DNA of 36,382 bases from Bacteroidota bacterium (GTDB taxonomy: Bacteria; Bacteroidota; Bacteroidia; Cytophagales; Cyclobacteriaceae), in NCBI GenBank assembly GCA_018267275.1, contig JAFDYV010000013.1:1-36382 (forward strand). The letters are read 5' to 3'. Positions 23,995 through 31,949 of the stretch are shown here, one piece after another. Numbering within the stretch: position 1 is the stretch's first letter; every line of letters begins with the position of its first letter. The notes below the pieces were generated by a model, which saw only the letters and a list, made by a program, of their open reading frames with translations, had not been told where the DNA came from and searched no databases. The position numbers and the translations under genes are program-made.

Positions 23995-25284
23995 ATGGAA
24001 TCAACGTTGGTTAACGGATCTTGGTCATTGGCGCAAAGAATTGCCTTCCGATTTATCTTCCTCTACTTTGGACTTTTCATTCTTATACAAAACAACGGGG
24101 CATATCCTTTTTGGGATCTGGCATTGCAATGGTTGGAGGCGCCCATGCATTCATTTATCCCGTGGGTGGGCAAAAACATTCTTCATCTACCGTACGAAAT
24201 CACGGTTTTTACCAATGGCAGTGGAGATACCACATACGACTACGTTATCATCTTTACGATTTTTTCATTCTCTATTGCTGGCACGTTGGTTTGGTCGCTG
24301 CTTGATAGAAGCCGACTGAATTACCGAACACTTTACTATTGGCTTACGGTAGCTGTACGATTTTATGTAGGCTTGATGCTGATCAACTATGGGCTGGTAA
24401 AAGTATTCAAGTTGCAATTTCCTGCTCCTGGTTTATATCGGTTAACGCAGATGTATGGCGATTCTTCACCGATGGGCTTGGCTTGGACTTTCTTAGGCTT
24501 TAGCAAAGGCTATAATCTATTCATGGGCATTGCGGAAGTATTGGCTGTTCTATTACTTTTTAGACGTACGATGACTTTTGGCGCCATCATCACGCTGATG
24601 GCGGCTGCGAACGTGATGGCCGTTAATTATTTTTATGATGTGCCAGTGAAAATTCTTTCTACTCACTTGGTGGCAATGACGCTTTTCCTACTGTTACATG
24701 ATGCCCAAAAGCTTTTGAAGTTTTTCTTTACCAGTGAGCCTGTACAACTGCATGTGATTACGCCCCCTTCTTATTCACGCAAGTGGATAAGGACAACAGG
24801 TCTCGTATTTAAGTTGTTGTTAATTGGCTTTGCATTATTGTATGGAGGGTATCAATCTGCCCAATCGCTAAAAGAATGGGGTGACGATGCGCCCAAAACC
24901 AAATTCTATGGTTTGTACCACGTGCAGAAATTCATTTTTAAGAAAGACACACTTGCACCTATCACTACAGATACCATCCGGTGGCGGCAGCTCTCAATAG
25001 AGTGGGAGACGTTTGCTCGCGTTCGCATGATGAATGATAGCATCAACCGTTTTATGTTAAAGGTGGATACCACGCTTCGCACCATGCAGTTCACCAACCG
25101 AACTGATACGTTACAGCGTTTTAATTTTAATTACGAATGGAGGAACGACAAAAGCTTAAAGCTTGCCGGCACCTTCAAAGGAGATTCGGTCTTGATATTG
25201 TTTGATCAACCCAAAGTGGCTGATGCCTTCCGGTTGACGAAACGCGGGTTTCATTGGATCAACGAGACTCCCTACAATCGGTAA
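23995..25284 (+). CDS. DoxX-like integral membrane protein with C-terminal soluble domain
   Basis: A 429-residue protein with about seven transmembrane segments (about 12-33, 83-103, 119-140, 165-190, 193-213, 222-240, 267-288). The middle helices resemble the DoxX fold (RFYVGLMLINYGLVKVF, GIAEVLAVLLLFRR). After the last helix comes a soluble, strand-rich domain of about 140 residues with no recognised motif (YGLYHVQKFIFKKDT, FNYEWRNDKSLKLAGTFKGD). Family members are often linked to redox or respiratory functions, but this one is not characterised. The next SDR gene starts four bases after its stop, so they are co-transcribed. Confidence 0.75.
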   Translation: MESTLVNGSWSLAQRIAFRFIFLYFGLFILIQNNGAYPFWDLALQWLEAPMHSFIPWVGKNILHLPYEITVFTNGSGDTTYDYVIIFTIFSFSIAGTLVWSLLDRSRLNYRTLYYWLTVAVRFYVGLMLINYGLVKVFKLQFPAPGLYRLTQMYGDSSPMGLAWTFLGFSKGYNLFMGIAEVLAVLLLFRRTMTFGAIITLMAAANVMAVNYFYDVPVKILSTHLVAMTLFLLLHDAQKLLKFFFTSEPVQLHVITPPSYSRKWIRTTGLVFKLLLIGFALLYGGYQSAQSLKEWGDDAPKTKFYGLYHVQKFIFKKDTLAPITTDTIRWRQLSIEWETFARVRMMNDSINRFMLKVDTTLRTMQFTNRTDTLQRFNFNYEWRNDKSLKLAGTFKGDSVLILFDQPKVADAFRLTKRGFHWINETPYNR

Positions 25285-25288
25285 TGGT

Positions 25289-25978
25289 ATGAAATGCATT
25301 TTAATTACAGGTGCAAACAAGGGAATTGGATTTGAGATCGCGCGCCAATTAAGTAAGCTAGGTCATCGCGTTATCATTTCCGGACGCGATAACACAAGAC
25401 TAAACGAAGCAAAACAAAAGTTTATCGAAGAAAATCTCACGGTTGAACATCTAATCATGGATGTCGGTGATTCACATGGCATTTCTGCGGCTGCTGAAGT
25501 ACTGAGAAAAAAGAATATTCAACTTGATGTGTTAATCAACAATGCAGCGATCTTGCTGAAAACAGATCAGCATATTTTGCAAGATGATGGTGAAATTCTT
25601 CAACAAACATTAAATATCAATTCCATCGGGCCTCTTCGTGTCTGCAAAGCATTTCTGCCGTTGATTGCCGATAGAGGGCGCATCATCAATATTTCAAGCG
25701 GGGGAGGTAGCATGACAGACCCTGTGGGCGGATGGTCGCCTGCATACTGTGTATCGAAGACGTTTTTAAATTCGATCACTCGTCAGTTGGCTTACGAGTT
25801 AAGTTCGCGGCAAATTTCGGTAAACGCTATGTGCCCAGGCTGGGTTAAAACAGATATGGGTGGGCGATCTGCTCCGCGTACGGTGCAACAAGGTGCAGAT
25901 ACCGCGGTTTGGTTAGCCACTGCGGAAAAAATTCCAACCGGAAAGTTTTTTAGAGATCGGAAAGAGATTCCTTGGTAA
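25289..25978 (+). CDS. Short-chain dehydrogenase/reductase
   Basis: A 229-residue SDR. The cofactor loop is TGANKGIG, the NAAI segment is in LDVLINNAAIL, the catalytic Ser is in INISSGGG, and Tyr-x-x-x-Lys is YCVSK, followed by CPGWVKTDMGG. The SDPVGGWSPAY-like stretch resembles carbonyl reductase-type SDRs (ALO/CBR-like). It starts four bases after the DoxX-like gene, suggesting a joint function, possibly a redox step at the membrane. The substrate is unknown. It converges with the DUF4440 lipoprotein gene. Confidence 0.9.
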   Translation: MKCILITGANKGIGFEIARQLSKLGHRVIISGRDNTRLNEAKQKFIEENLTVEHLIMDVGDSHGISAAAEVLRKKNIQLDVLINNAAILLKTDQHILQDDGEILQQTLNINSIGPLRVCKAFLPLIADRGRIINISSGGGSMTDPVGGWSPAYCVSKTFLNSITRQLAYELSSRQISVNAMCPGWVKTDMGGRSAPRTVQQGADTAVWLATAEKIPTGKFFRDRKEIPW

Positions 25979-25984
25979 TTAAAT

Positions 25985-26419
25985 TTAATCCCAAACGTAT
26001 TTCCAGCTCCCGTCTTTTTGTTTTTTCCAAACGGTGTGGAATATTCCGCTGCTGGCAACTTTTAGGTTGCCTAAGCTATCTTTTTCAAAATGTTGGTACT
26101 TTCCATATGTGTAACCCATCTCACCACTTTCGGATACCACGACTGTATCGGGCGACCATTTGAACTTTGTACCTGCTTTTTCGATGGGGTCATAAAAGGC
26201 TTTGATGGCGTCACGTCCTTTGATCAAACCACCGCGGTTGATTACCGCTTCTTCGGCAGCAAATTCGTAGAATCCAACAGCCACACCCTTTTCGTCAGCA
26301 AGTTTTGCAAACTCTTCTTCCGCTTGACGAATGTCTTTAGCAACTTTTTTTAGATCTGGTTTCGGCTCGCAGGCTACCAAAGTGGCGATTGCGACCATTG
26401 TAATAAAAAGCGATTTCAT
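25985..26419 (-). CDS. DUF4440/SnoaL-like (NTF2-fold) lipoprotein
   Basis: A 144-residue exported protein. The signal MKSLFITMVAIATLVAC gives a lipobox with Cys17. The mature part has the alpha-plus-beta cone-like pattern of the NTF2 superfamily: helix AKDIRQAEEEFAKLADEKG, then FYEFAAEEAV, KGRDAIKAFY and the final sheet MGYTYGKYQHF, SGIFHTVWKKQKDGSWKYVWD, typical of DUF4440. The family includes both enzymes and binding proteins, so no activity is claimed. It follows the alpha/beta hydrolase gene by 10 bases, probably in one operon. Confidence 0.83.
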   Translation of the reverse strand: MKSLFITMVAIATLVACEPKPDLKKVAKDIRQAEEEFAKLADEKGVAVGFYEFAAEEAVINRGGLIKGRDAIKAFYDPIEKAGTKFKWSPDTVVVSESGEMGYTYGKYQHFEKDSLGNLKVASSGIFHTVWKKQKDGSWKYVWD

Positions 26420-26429
26420 ATTTGATTGT

Positions 26430-27332
26430 TTAGCGTACCCAATTGTTAGTTATCATCCAATTTCGCAGGCGTTCTATCCATTCATCTCTGGTTGTGGGGT
26501 TATTCATCCCAAAACCATGACCGCCTGTTTGGTACAAATGCAACTCGGCCGGCACTTTGTTTTTAATGAGTTGTTGGTAAAATAAAATACTGTTTTCAGG
26601 CGATACTCCATCATCGTCACTGGCATGAACGAGAAAGCTAGGTGGCGTTTGTGCACTTATATGAAGTTCATTTGAATACTCATTTATTTTTTGTTGCGAT
26701 GGATTTTTGCCAATCAACTGATCACGCGAACCGATGTGCCCCACTGAGTCTTGAAAACTGATGACAGGATAAATCAAGATTAAAAAATCAGGGCGTAAGT
26801 TTGTTTTTTCTTGGTTGTCGATAACTGCATTAGAGAAATGAGTGCCCGCGGTAGATGCTAAATGGCCGCCTGCCGAAAATCCCATCATGCCGACACGAGT
26901 GGGGTCAATGCCCAATTCTTTCGACCTTTCCCGTACGACCTTGATGGCTTGTTGGGCATCTTGCAACGGGCCGATTTCTTTGTGTTCCATCGTGGCATCG
27001 TTGGGTATTCGATATTTGAGCACAAAAGCTGTAATGCCCCATTTATTCAATTTCTTGGCTACATCGGAACCTTCGTGCACCGAGGCGTTTATCCAATAAC
27101 CGCCACCCGGACAAATGATAACGACCGTGCCATTTGGTTTGGCTGGTCGATATAATGTAAGTGTGGGTGTGGAGATTTTCCCAATCAGCGTGATTTCATT
27201 TCTAACCTCCACGGTTTCTTTTTCGCTGGTTGGCTTGGAATTAGGAATTCCATCAGAATAAAGTGGCCAAGTAACTTGCGCTTGTGTTGTGGCCGTAGCC
27301 ATACAAAAAATTATTGCGATGCAGCGAATCAT
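26430..27332 (-). CDS. Secreted alpha/beta hydrolase (esterase/acetylxylan esterase-like)
   Basis: A 300-residue protein with a signal peptide (MIRCIAIIFCMATATTQA). The oxyanion loop is VIICPGGGYW (about 71-80), the nucleophile Ser153 is in GFSAGGH, the acid is Asp240 or Asp241 in HASDDDGVSPE, and His272 is in GGHGFG, so the catalytic triad is complete. This arrangement is shared with BD-FAE-like and acetylxylan esterase-like enzymes. The exact ester is unknown. It is located in the periplasm or outside. Gaps to the TSUP gene upstream (25 bases) and lipoprotein gene downstream (10 bases) suggest a single transcript. Confidence 0.88.
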   Translation of the reverse strand: MIRCIAIIFCMATATTQAQVTWPLYSDGIPNSKPTSEKETVEVRNEITLIGKISTPTLTLYRPAKPNGTVVIICPGGGYWINASVHEGSDVAKKLNKWGITAFVLKYRIPNDATMEHKEIGPLQDAQQAIKVVRERSKELGIDPTRVGMMGFSAGGHLASTAGTHFSNAVIDNQEKTNLRPDFLILIYPVISFQDSVGHIGSRDQLIGKNPSQQKINEYSNELHISAQTPPSFLVHASDDDGVSPENSILFYQQLIKNKVPAELHLYQTGGHGFGMNNPTTRDEWIERLRNWMITNNWVR

Positions 27333-27357
27333 TCAAATCAATCGATACACGTTGCTT

Positions 27358-28149
27358 TTACGAATTTATTAAAAACGCCCTTACGACATCCCAACCCAGT
27401 CTTAAAATCAGCAGTGCCAGGACAAAAAGGAAAACATACCGCACAAACTTGTTGCCTTTCAGAATGGCAGCCTTACTACCGATGTAACCACCCGCCATGT
27501 TGCTTACCATCATCGGCACGGCAATTTTGTAAACAATATAGCCAGAAATGAAAAAACCAATGAGCGAAGCGAAATCCGCCATGGCATTTACGATTTTAGC
27601 ACTGGCCGAGCCTTGAAGAAAACCTACTTGAAGTACGGTGACGAACGCAAATACCAACAGCGTACCTGTGCCGGGTCCAATGAAGCCATTGTAAAAACCC
27701 AAGACCACGCCAATCAACGCGCTCATCACCCACAATTTTTTTCCATTGTAACTGGGTGCATGTTCAATGCCCAAATCTTTTTTAACAAATGTGTAGATCG
27801 CTAGTACTACAATGATGCATAGCAGCATTGGCTTAAAAACCTCTGGCTTCACCAAGGCCATGACAAACGTGCCACCAAACGAACTCAGGGCAGCACTAAC
27901 TCCGGCAAATAAAATCAAGGTCGTATCAACACCCACATGCCGAATGTATTGAATGGCGGCCACGGTTGTTCCTGCAATGGAAGCAAACCGGTTGGTGGCA
28001 ATCACCTGCACATGCGAGAGTTCCGGAAAGAGAATAAACAGCATCGGCACTTGCACCAATCCACCGCCACCCACCACGGCATCAATGAATCCCGCGAAAG
28101 CGGCACCGAAGCAAACCAGAACGTAAATCCAAATACTGAAAGTCTCCAA
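27358..28149 (-). CDS. TSUP-family (TauE/SafE) membrane transporter
   Basis: A 263-residue inner-membrane protein with about eight hydrophobic segments. It carries the family's two repeated glycine/proline motifs: GFIDAVVGGGGLVQVPML (about 20-37) and GFYNGFIGPGTGTLLVFAF (about 151-169). TSUP proteins export or import sulfite, sulfoacetate or other organosulfur and carboxylate anions; the ligand cannot be inferred. The start is TTG at 28147-28149: an in-frame stop lies four codons upstream and the next Met would remove the first helix. Confidence 0.9.
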   Translation of the reverse strand: METFSIWIYVLVCFGAAFAGFIDAVVGGGGLVQVPMLFILFPELSHVQVIATNRFASIAGTTVAAIQYIRHVGVDTTLILFAGVSAALSSFGGTFVMALVKPEVFKPMLLCIIVVLAIYTFVKKDLGIEHAPSYNGKKLWVMSALIGVVLGFYNGFIGPGTGTLLVFAFVTVLQVGFLQGSASAKIVNAMADFASLIGFFISGYIVYKIAVPMMVSNMAGGYIGSKAAILKGNKFVRYVFLFVLALLILRLGWDVVRAFLINS

Positions 28150-28238
28150 TGGTTTTTGCTATATCTTGATGAGATTCCTTCCTACTCGCGGAATGCCTCA
28201 TTCGGAATTCATTCGATTACCAGGGTTCAAGAAACAGA

Positions 28239-28763
28239 TTATTTCCTTTTGAACAAAGGTACTGTGCTACAAGGTTCACCAAACATAATGCTTGCGGCTA
28301 CGGGTCTCAACCGCGCAGTGGCGTCTGCATAAATTGAAGTGGGCACTGTTACGTTGCTACAACCTTTAATCACCACCTTAGCATCTTTAAACTGTTGCCA
28401 ATCTACTTGGTGCAAAGCTTGACGGAATAACTGCGTTTCCAAATCTTCAGCATTGCCTACCACCACCTGCCTGGCAAATGGTTGTGCATGCAGGCAGGCG
28501 AGCATGAAAGCCCAGGTCGGGATGATGGCATCAGCTGAACAGTAGATGGCCAAAAATTTTCCATCGTACTGTTGCCAATTGTGTTGCTTGACAAACTCTC
28601 TAAAGTCCTTTTCTTTTAATACTAATTCTTGAAAAAGCCACGGTTTGATGTCGAGCAAGGCGCGCTCACCAGGTGTGTAATAATCCTCCAAGTTAAATGT
28701 AACCAGTGCGCTGCTCGCTACGCGGTTGACTATTGGTGAATCATTTGATGATGGGTTTGACAT
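28239..28763 (-). CDS. DUF2480-family protein
   Basis: A 174-residue cytoplasmic protein from the ATG at 28761-28763 (a longer in-frame version from a TTG would run back into tsaB). It matches DUF2480 as I remember it: IVNRVASSALVTFNLEDYY, IKPWLFQELVLKEKDFREF, STDAI-like SADAIIPTWAFML, KVVIKGCSNVTVP and the end MFGEPCSTVPLFKRK. The family is Bacteroidota-specific as far as I know and has no known function. Conserved Cys residues in CSADA, KGCS and GEPCS could bind metal, but that is inference. It lies 16 bases after tsaB. Confidence 0.85.
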   Translation of the reverse strand: MSNPSSNDSPIVNRVASSALVTFNLEDYYTPGERALLDIKPWLFQELVLKEKDFREFVKQHNWQQYDGKFLAIYCSADAIIPTWAFMLACLHAQPFARQVVVGNAEDLETQLFRQALHQVDWQQFKDAKVVIKGCSNVTVPTSIYADATARLRPVAASIMFGEPCSTVPLFKRK

Positions 28764-28779
28764 ACTTGAGTGGTGAACA

Positions 28780-29469
28780 TCAATTAACAGCAATTGGTTT
28801 GCGAATCAAAAAATCTTTTAAGTAGAATGGCTCAAACAGCGCAGTATCTTCAATTTCCTTTGCCTGAAACTTTTCAAAAGCCCATGCGCCCATGTGTTCA
28901 GCAAATGGATGTAAGCCATCTATAAAATGGGCGTTGGGGTGTTGAATGGCATCTTTGCATTTCGCGGCACCATCACCAAAGAAATAAATTTCTTGTGTGG
29001 CCAACCGATTGGCAAAGCTATCGGCATCAATCACCTTGGCTTGTGTTTTCTCAACAACCTCTTTTTGCCGGTTTGCCAACAAGCAATACACTTCCATTCT
29101 GCGGGCATCTAGCATTGGGCAACAAAGCGCTGTTTGCGCGATAGTTTGTGAAGCTAAAAATTGCCGCACCAACAACTCCAACGTGTTGATGGAAATCAAC
29201 GGGATGGATAGTGCGTAACAAATACCCTTGGCAGTGGCCACACCAATCCGCAAGCCGGTGTACGAACCTGGCCCAGCCGATACGGCTACAGCTTGTAAAT
29301 CGCGAGGGCTACGCATAGTCGATTTCATCATTTCATCGATGAGCACTGCCAATTGCGATGCCGTAGACTGTGCTGTCAGTGATTCTCTTTTTGCAACCAA
29401 CAGGCCACCTTGGTGCAATGCCACCGAACAAAAAGTAGTAGAAGTTTCAATCGAAAGGATGAGTGCCAT
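28780..29469 (-). CDS. tsaB: tRNA threonylcarbamoyladenosine biosynthesis protein TsaB
   Basis: A 229-residue ASKHA-fold protein that partners TsaD and TsaE in making the t6A37 modification of tRNAs reading ANN codons. The N-terminal ATPase-like strand is LSIETSTTFCSVAL, and the key segment is VSAGPGSYTGLRIGVATAKG (about 65-84), diagnostic of TsaB. As in the family, the TsaD metal-binding His residues are missing. Its ATG overlaps the stop of the S41 protease gene by one base, so translation is probably coupled. Confidence 0.96.
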   Translation of the reverse strand: MALILSIETSTTFCSVALHQGGLLVAKRESLTAQSTASQLAVLIDEMMKSTMRSPRDLQAVAVSAGPGSYTGLRIGVATAKGICYALSIPLISINTLELLVRQFLASQTIAQTALCCPMLDARRMEVYCLLANRQKEVVEKTQAKVIDADSFANRLATQEIYFFGDGAAKCKDAIQHPNAHFIDGLHPFAEHMGAWAFEKFQAKEIEDTALFEPFYLKDFLIRKPIAVN

Positions 29470-31112
29470 TATTGTGGCGTGAGCAATTTTTTGTAGGCCG
29501 CTTCGTCAGTCAGTATTTTTTTTGCCGCCAGCACTTCTTTATCGCGGTTAAGCGAGACCAATGACTGCCCTTCGGCCAATTGTAAATGGAAGCCAATTTC
29601 TTCTTCCAGCAAGGGAGCAATCTCTGACTTAAGGCGCATTAAATCGCTATTGCGGTATTGCCCAATTTTGTTCTGTAGGTCGTTGAGCGATTGCTTGAGA
29701 TCGTCATAGTATCGCTCATTTTTTGCCGAGGCCACCAGTTCTTGGGTACGCTTTTCCAAATCTGATGTGTAAGTAAACCGCTTTTCTTTTACCCATGCCA
29801 CAAACTTATTGTACTCAACATCCGACAAACGAAAATCTTTTGGGGCTGTATTTGGATTTTCTGCGCAAAAAAGTGTGGCATATTCAAACAACAAACCAGA
29901 ATTGGCAAGTTCTACGGTGGCTGTCGCAAATTCGTCTTCTTGAATGGCAATGTCTGGGTCTAACCCACCGCCATCAAAAACTTTACGACCACCCTTGGTA
30001 AGAAATTCTCGCTTCAGCGAATCGGCTATGCGCTCCACCGTTCCGTTACTTTTGCGATGGGTGTAATCCAACGCCTGGATGCACCTACCGCTTGGAATAT
30101 AGTATTTAGCGGTTGTCACTTTCAGCTGGGTGTTGTAAGAAAGTTGTCGGGTGGTTTGTACTAATCCTTTGCCAAATGTTTTTTGACCAACCAACACGGC
30201 ACGGTCGTAGTCTTGCAACGAGCCGGCCACGATTTCAGATGCTGAAGCTGTACTGCCACTGGTGAGCACAGCAACGGGCATTTCTAAATCGCGGGGCGCA
30301 TTAAGCGTATTGTAGATTTTATTCCAATCAGGTGATTTGCCTTTTGTTGAAACCACCTCTTTGCCTTTCGGCAAAAATAAATTAGCAATGTTGATGGCCT
30401 CAAACAACGAACCGCCCAAGTTGGCACGCAAATCTAAAATTAATTTTTTGGCGCCTTGTGCCTTCAGTTGTTCCAATGCATCTTCCACTTCTTTTGCTGC
30501 ACCTGGGGTGAACTCATCTAGTTTAATGTATGCATTGTTTCCGTCAAGTAATGTACTGTGTGAAATGTTGCTGATTTTGATTTGCTCACGCTTTAGCTTT
30601 ACGCGGATTAGTTCTTTGAGATTGGCACGCTTTAACACAAGCGAAACTTCGGTGCCTGGGTTGCCCTTCAGCAAGGTACTTACTTCCGGTGTAGATTTCC
30701 CTTCAACATTCTTACCGTCTACCTCAACAAACTCATCGCCCACACGCAACCCGGCACGATAAGCTGGGAACCCTTTGTATGGAATGGTGATCACCGTTTT
30801 GTTATTGACAATACCGATGAGCGCGCCCACGCCTGCGTATTTTCCCGAGGTTTGTATGGCAAATATCTCGCGGTTTTCTTCAGGTATGTAGTCTGTGTAG
30901 GGATCTAATTGTTCTAGCATTCCATTGATGCCTGTCTCAATCAATTTTTTGGGGTCTACTTCGTCAACATAGTAGGTGTTTACTTCTTTAAACAGCGAAG
31001 CAAAAATGTCGAGGTTCTTGGCGATGTCGAAATACTTTTCTGCAGGGGGTGTAAAAGCGAACACTCCGCAGGCTACCACCAGTATCAAGAATAATTTAAG
31101 TTTCTTGCTCAC
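29469..31112 (-). CDS. S41-family C-terminal processing peptidase
   Basis: Membrane-anchored or periplasmic protease of 547 residues. The signal or anchor lies at about residues 5-20 (LKLFLILVVACGVFAF). A helical N-domain is followed by a PDZ domain (about 90-165, GVGALIGIVNNKTVI, GLRVGDEFVEVDG). The S41 core has LRANLGGSLFEAI, catalytic Ser290 in SGSTASASEIVAG and Lys315 in GKGLVQ, the Ser-Lys dyad. A C-terminal helical region of about 150 residues extends beyond the core. The start is GTG at 31110-31112, overlapping the rnpA stop (GTGA). Family members degrade or trim envelope proteins. The position right after rpmH-rnpA is unusual for a protease. Confidence 0.94.
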   Translation of the reverse strand: MSKKLKLFLILVVACGVFAFTPPAEKYFDIAKNLDIFASLFKEVNTYYVDEVDPKKLIETGINGMLEQLDPYTDYIPEENREIFAIQTSGKYAGVGALIGIVNNKTVITIPYKGFPAYRAGLRVGDEFVEVDGKNVEGKSTPEVSTLLKGNPGTEVSLVLKRANLKELIRVKLKREQIKISNISHSTLLDGNNAYIKLDEFTPGAAKEVEDALEQLKAQGAKKLILDLRANLGGSLFEAINIANLFLPKGKEVVSTKGKSPDWNKIYNTLNAPRDLEMPVAVLTSGSTASASEIVAGSLQDYDRAVLVGQKTFGKGLVQTTRQLSYNTQLKVTTAKYYIPSGRCIQALDYTHRKSNGTVERIADSLKREFLTKGGRKVFDGGGLDPDIAIQEDEFATATVELANSGLLFEYATLFCAENPNTAPKDFRLSDVEYNKFVAWVKEKRFTYTSDLEKRTQELVASAKNERYYDDLKQSLNDLQNKIGQYRNSDLMRLKSEIAPLLEEEIGFHLQLAEGQSLVSLNRDKEVLAAKKILTDEAAYKKLLTPQ

Positions 31113-31459
31113 AACGACTTAAGTTTTTCCAATGCCAACAGCATCTTTTGGTGGATGATTTTTGATTCCAAAATTTTTTTGGGAGTATAAATGTACGCAA
31201 TCAGCCAATTTTTTTCATGGCCTAATTCGTGCTTTTGCAGGCGATAGCTTTCGCGGATGCGCCTTTTAATCAGGTTTCGGTCTACCGCTTTTTTGAAGGT
31301 GCGGGCCGAAACGGATATCAAAACCTGAGTGGCAGTTGTATTTGCAGGGAGATAGACGACTTTAAAGGGGAACAAATAAAAATAGGAACCCTTAGCGAAG
31401 AGTTCCTCAATTTGTTTTTTGCTCGAAAGCCGTTCTTCCTTTTTGAAGGTGAATTTCAT
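31109..31459 (-). CDS. rnpA: Ribonuclease P protein component
   Basis: A 116-residue basic protein that assists the RNase P RNA in 5' maturation of tRNAs. The N-terminus FTFKKEERLSSKKQIEELF and the conserved RNR-like helix VDRNLIKRRIRESYR (about 79-93) are diagnostic. It is 60 bases downstream of rpmH, the classical bacterial order, and its last codons overlap the protease start (GTGA). Confidence 0.97.
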   Translation of the reverse strand: MKFTFKKEERLSSKKQIEELFAKGSYFYLFPFKVVYLPANTTATQVLISVSARTFKKAVDRNLIKRRIRESYRLQKHELGHEKNWLIAYIYTPKKILESKIIHQKMLLALEKLKSL

Positions 31460-31519
31460 ACCTCTCTTCCCAGATTTGCGGTCGGGTTTCGTGCCCAGTT
31501 GCTCACGGGGAGAGCAATA

Positions 31520-31690
31520 TTACTTCTTCGCGCGCGACTTTGCAGTGCCTTCGTCAGAAACGGTCAATCTCTTTCTACCGTTTTTTCTGCGGTTGGCCAA
31601 TACCCTGCGGCCGTTGGCGGTAGCCATGCGTTCGCGGAAGCCGTGCTTATTCTTTCTTTTTCTTTTGGAAGGCTGGTACGTGCGTTTCAT
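31520..31690 (-). CDS. rpmH: 50S ribosomal protein L34
   Basis: A 56-residue, very basic protein that starts MKRTYQPSKRKRKNKHGF, the universal L34 N-terminus. An in-frame upstream start at 31717 is rejected because it precedes this. The C-terminal tail (SDEGTAKSRAKK) is about ten residues longer than E. coli L34. It is transcribed ahead of rnpA. Confidence 0.97.
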   Translation of the reverse strand: MKRTYQPSKRKRKNKHGFRERMATANGRRVLANRRKNGRKRLTVSDEGTAKSRAKK

Positions 31691-31752
31691 GCGTTTACTA
31701 TTTTTGATTAAGGTCACATGGAATAGCCTAAATTGATCATCCCAAACTGTTG

Positions 31753-31886
31753 TTTGGCGACTAATTGGCTATTTCATAATTCGCTAATGTTTCAAATTTT
31801 GCTCAAAATCCCACTTTTTGTAACAAAAGGGCTGCAAATATGGCTAGTAATTGGTGATTATACAACTATTTGGCTAGTTCTTGGCG
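31753..31886. repeat. Degenerate direct repeats upstream of rpmH
   Basis: TGGCTAGTAATTGG (31841-31854) and TGGCTAGTTCTTGG (31871-31884) share 12 of 14 bases and are exactly 30 bases apart. A looser relative, TTTGGCGACTAATTGGCTA, begins near 31753. The gap 31691-31949 holds no coding region I can support, and I see no convincing -7 box for rpmH. The CTAGTnnTTGG core resembles CTAGTTGCTGG in the repeat at 3370-3430. Confidence 0.45.
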
Positions 31887-31949
31887 AAGGCATTGTAAAG
31901 CTCGACCCCCAGTCGTTTTTTAGTTCCCGGCCTCTCGGGAGGGCCAATC

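Noticed and set aside
28192..28204. GAATG-CCT-CATTC hairpin between TSUP and DUF2480 genes
   Set aside because: Five-base stem with three-base loop and no T-run; too weak to call.
31229..31736. Long plus-strand frames opposite rnpA and rpmH
   Set aside because: They are antisense to two certain genes and have no recognisable domain.
31903..31921. CGAC-GTCG hairpin followed by six T's on the plus strand
   Set aside because: The stem has only four pairs and no plus-strand gene ends there; on the minus strand the run is A's, so it is not a terminator for the kinase gene.
31922..31945. GC-rich hairpin GGCCTC-GAGGGCC after adenosine kinase
   Set aside because: No T-run on either side in the relevant direction; could be chance.
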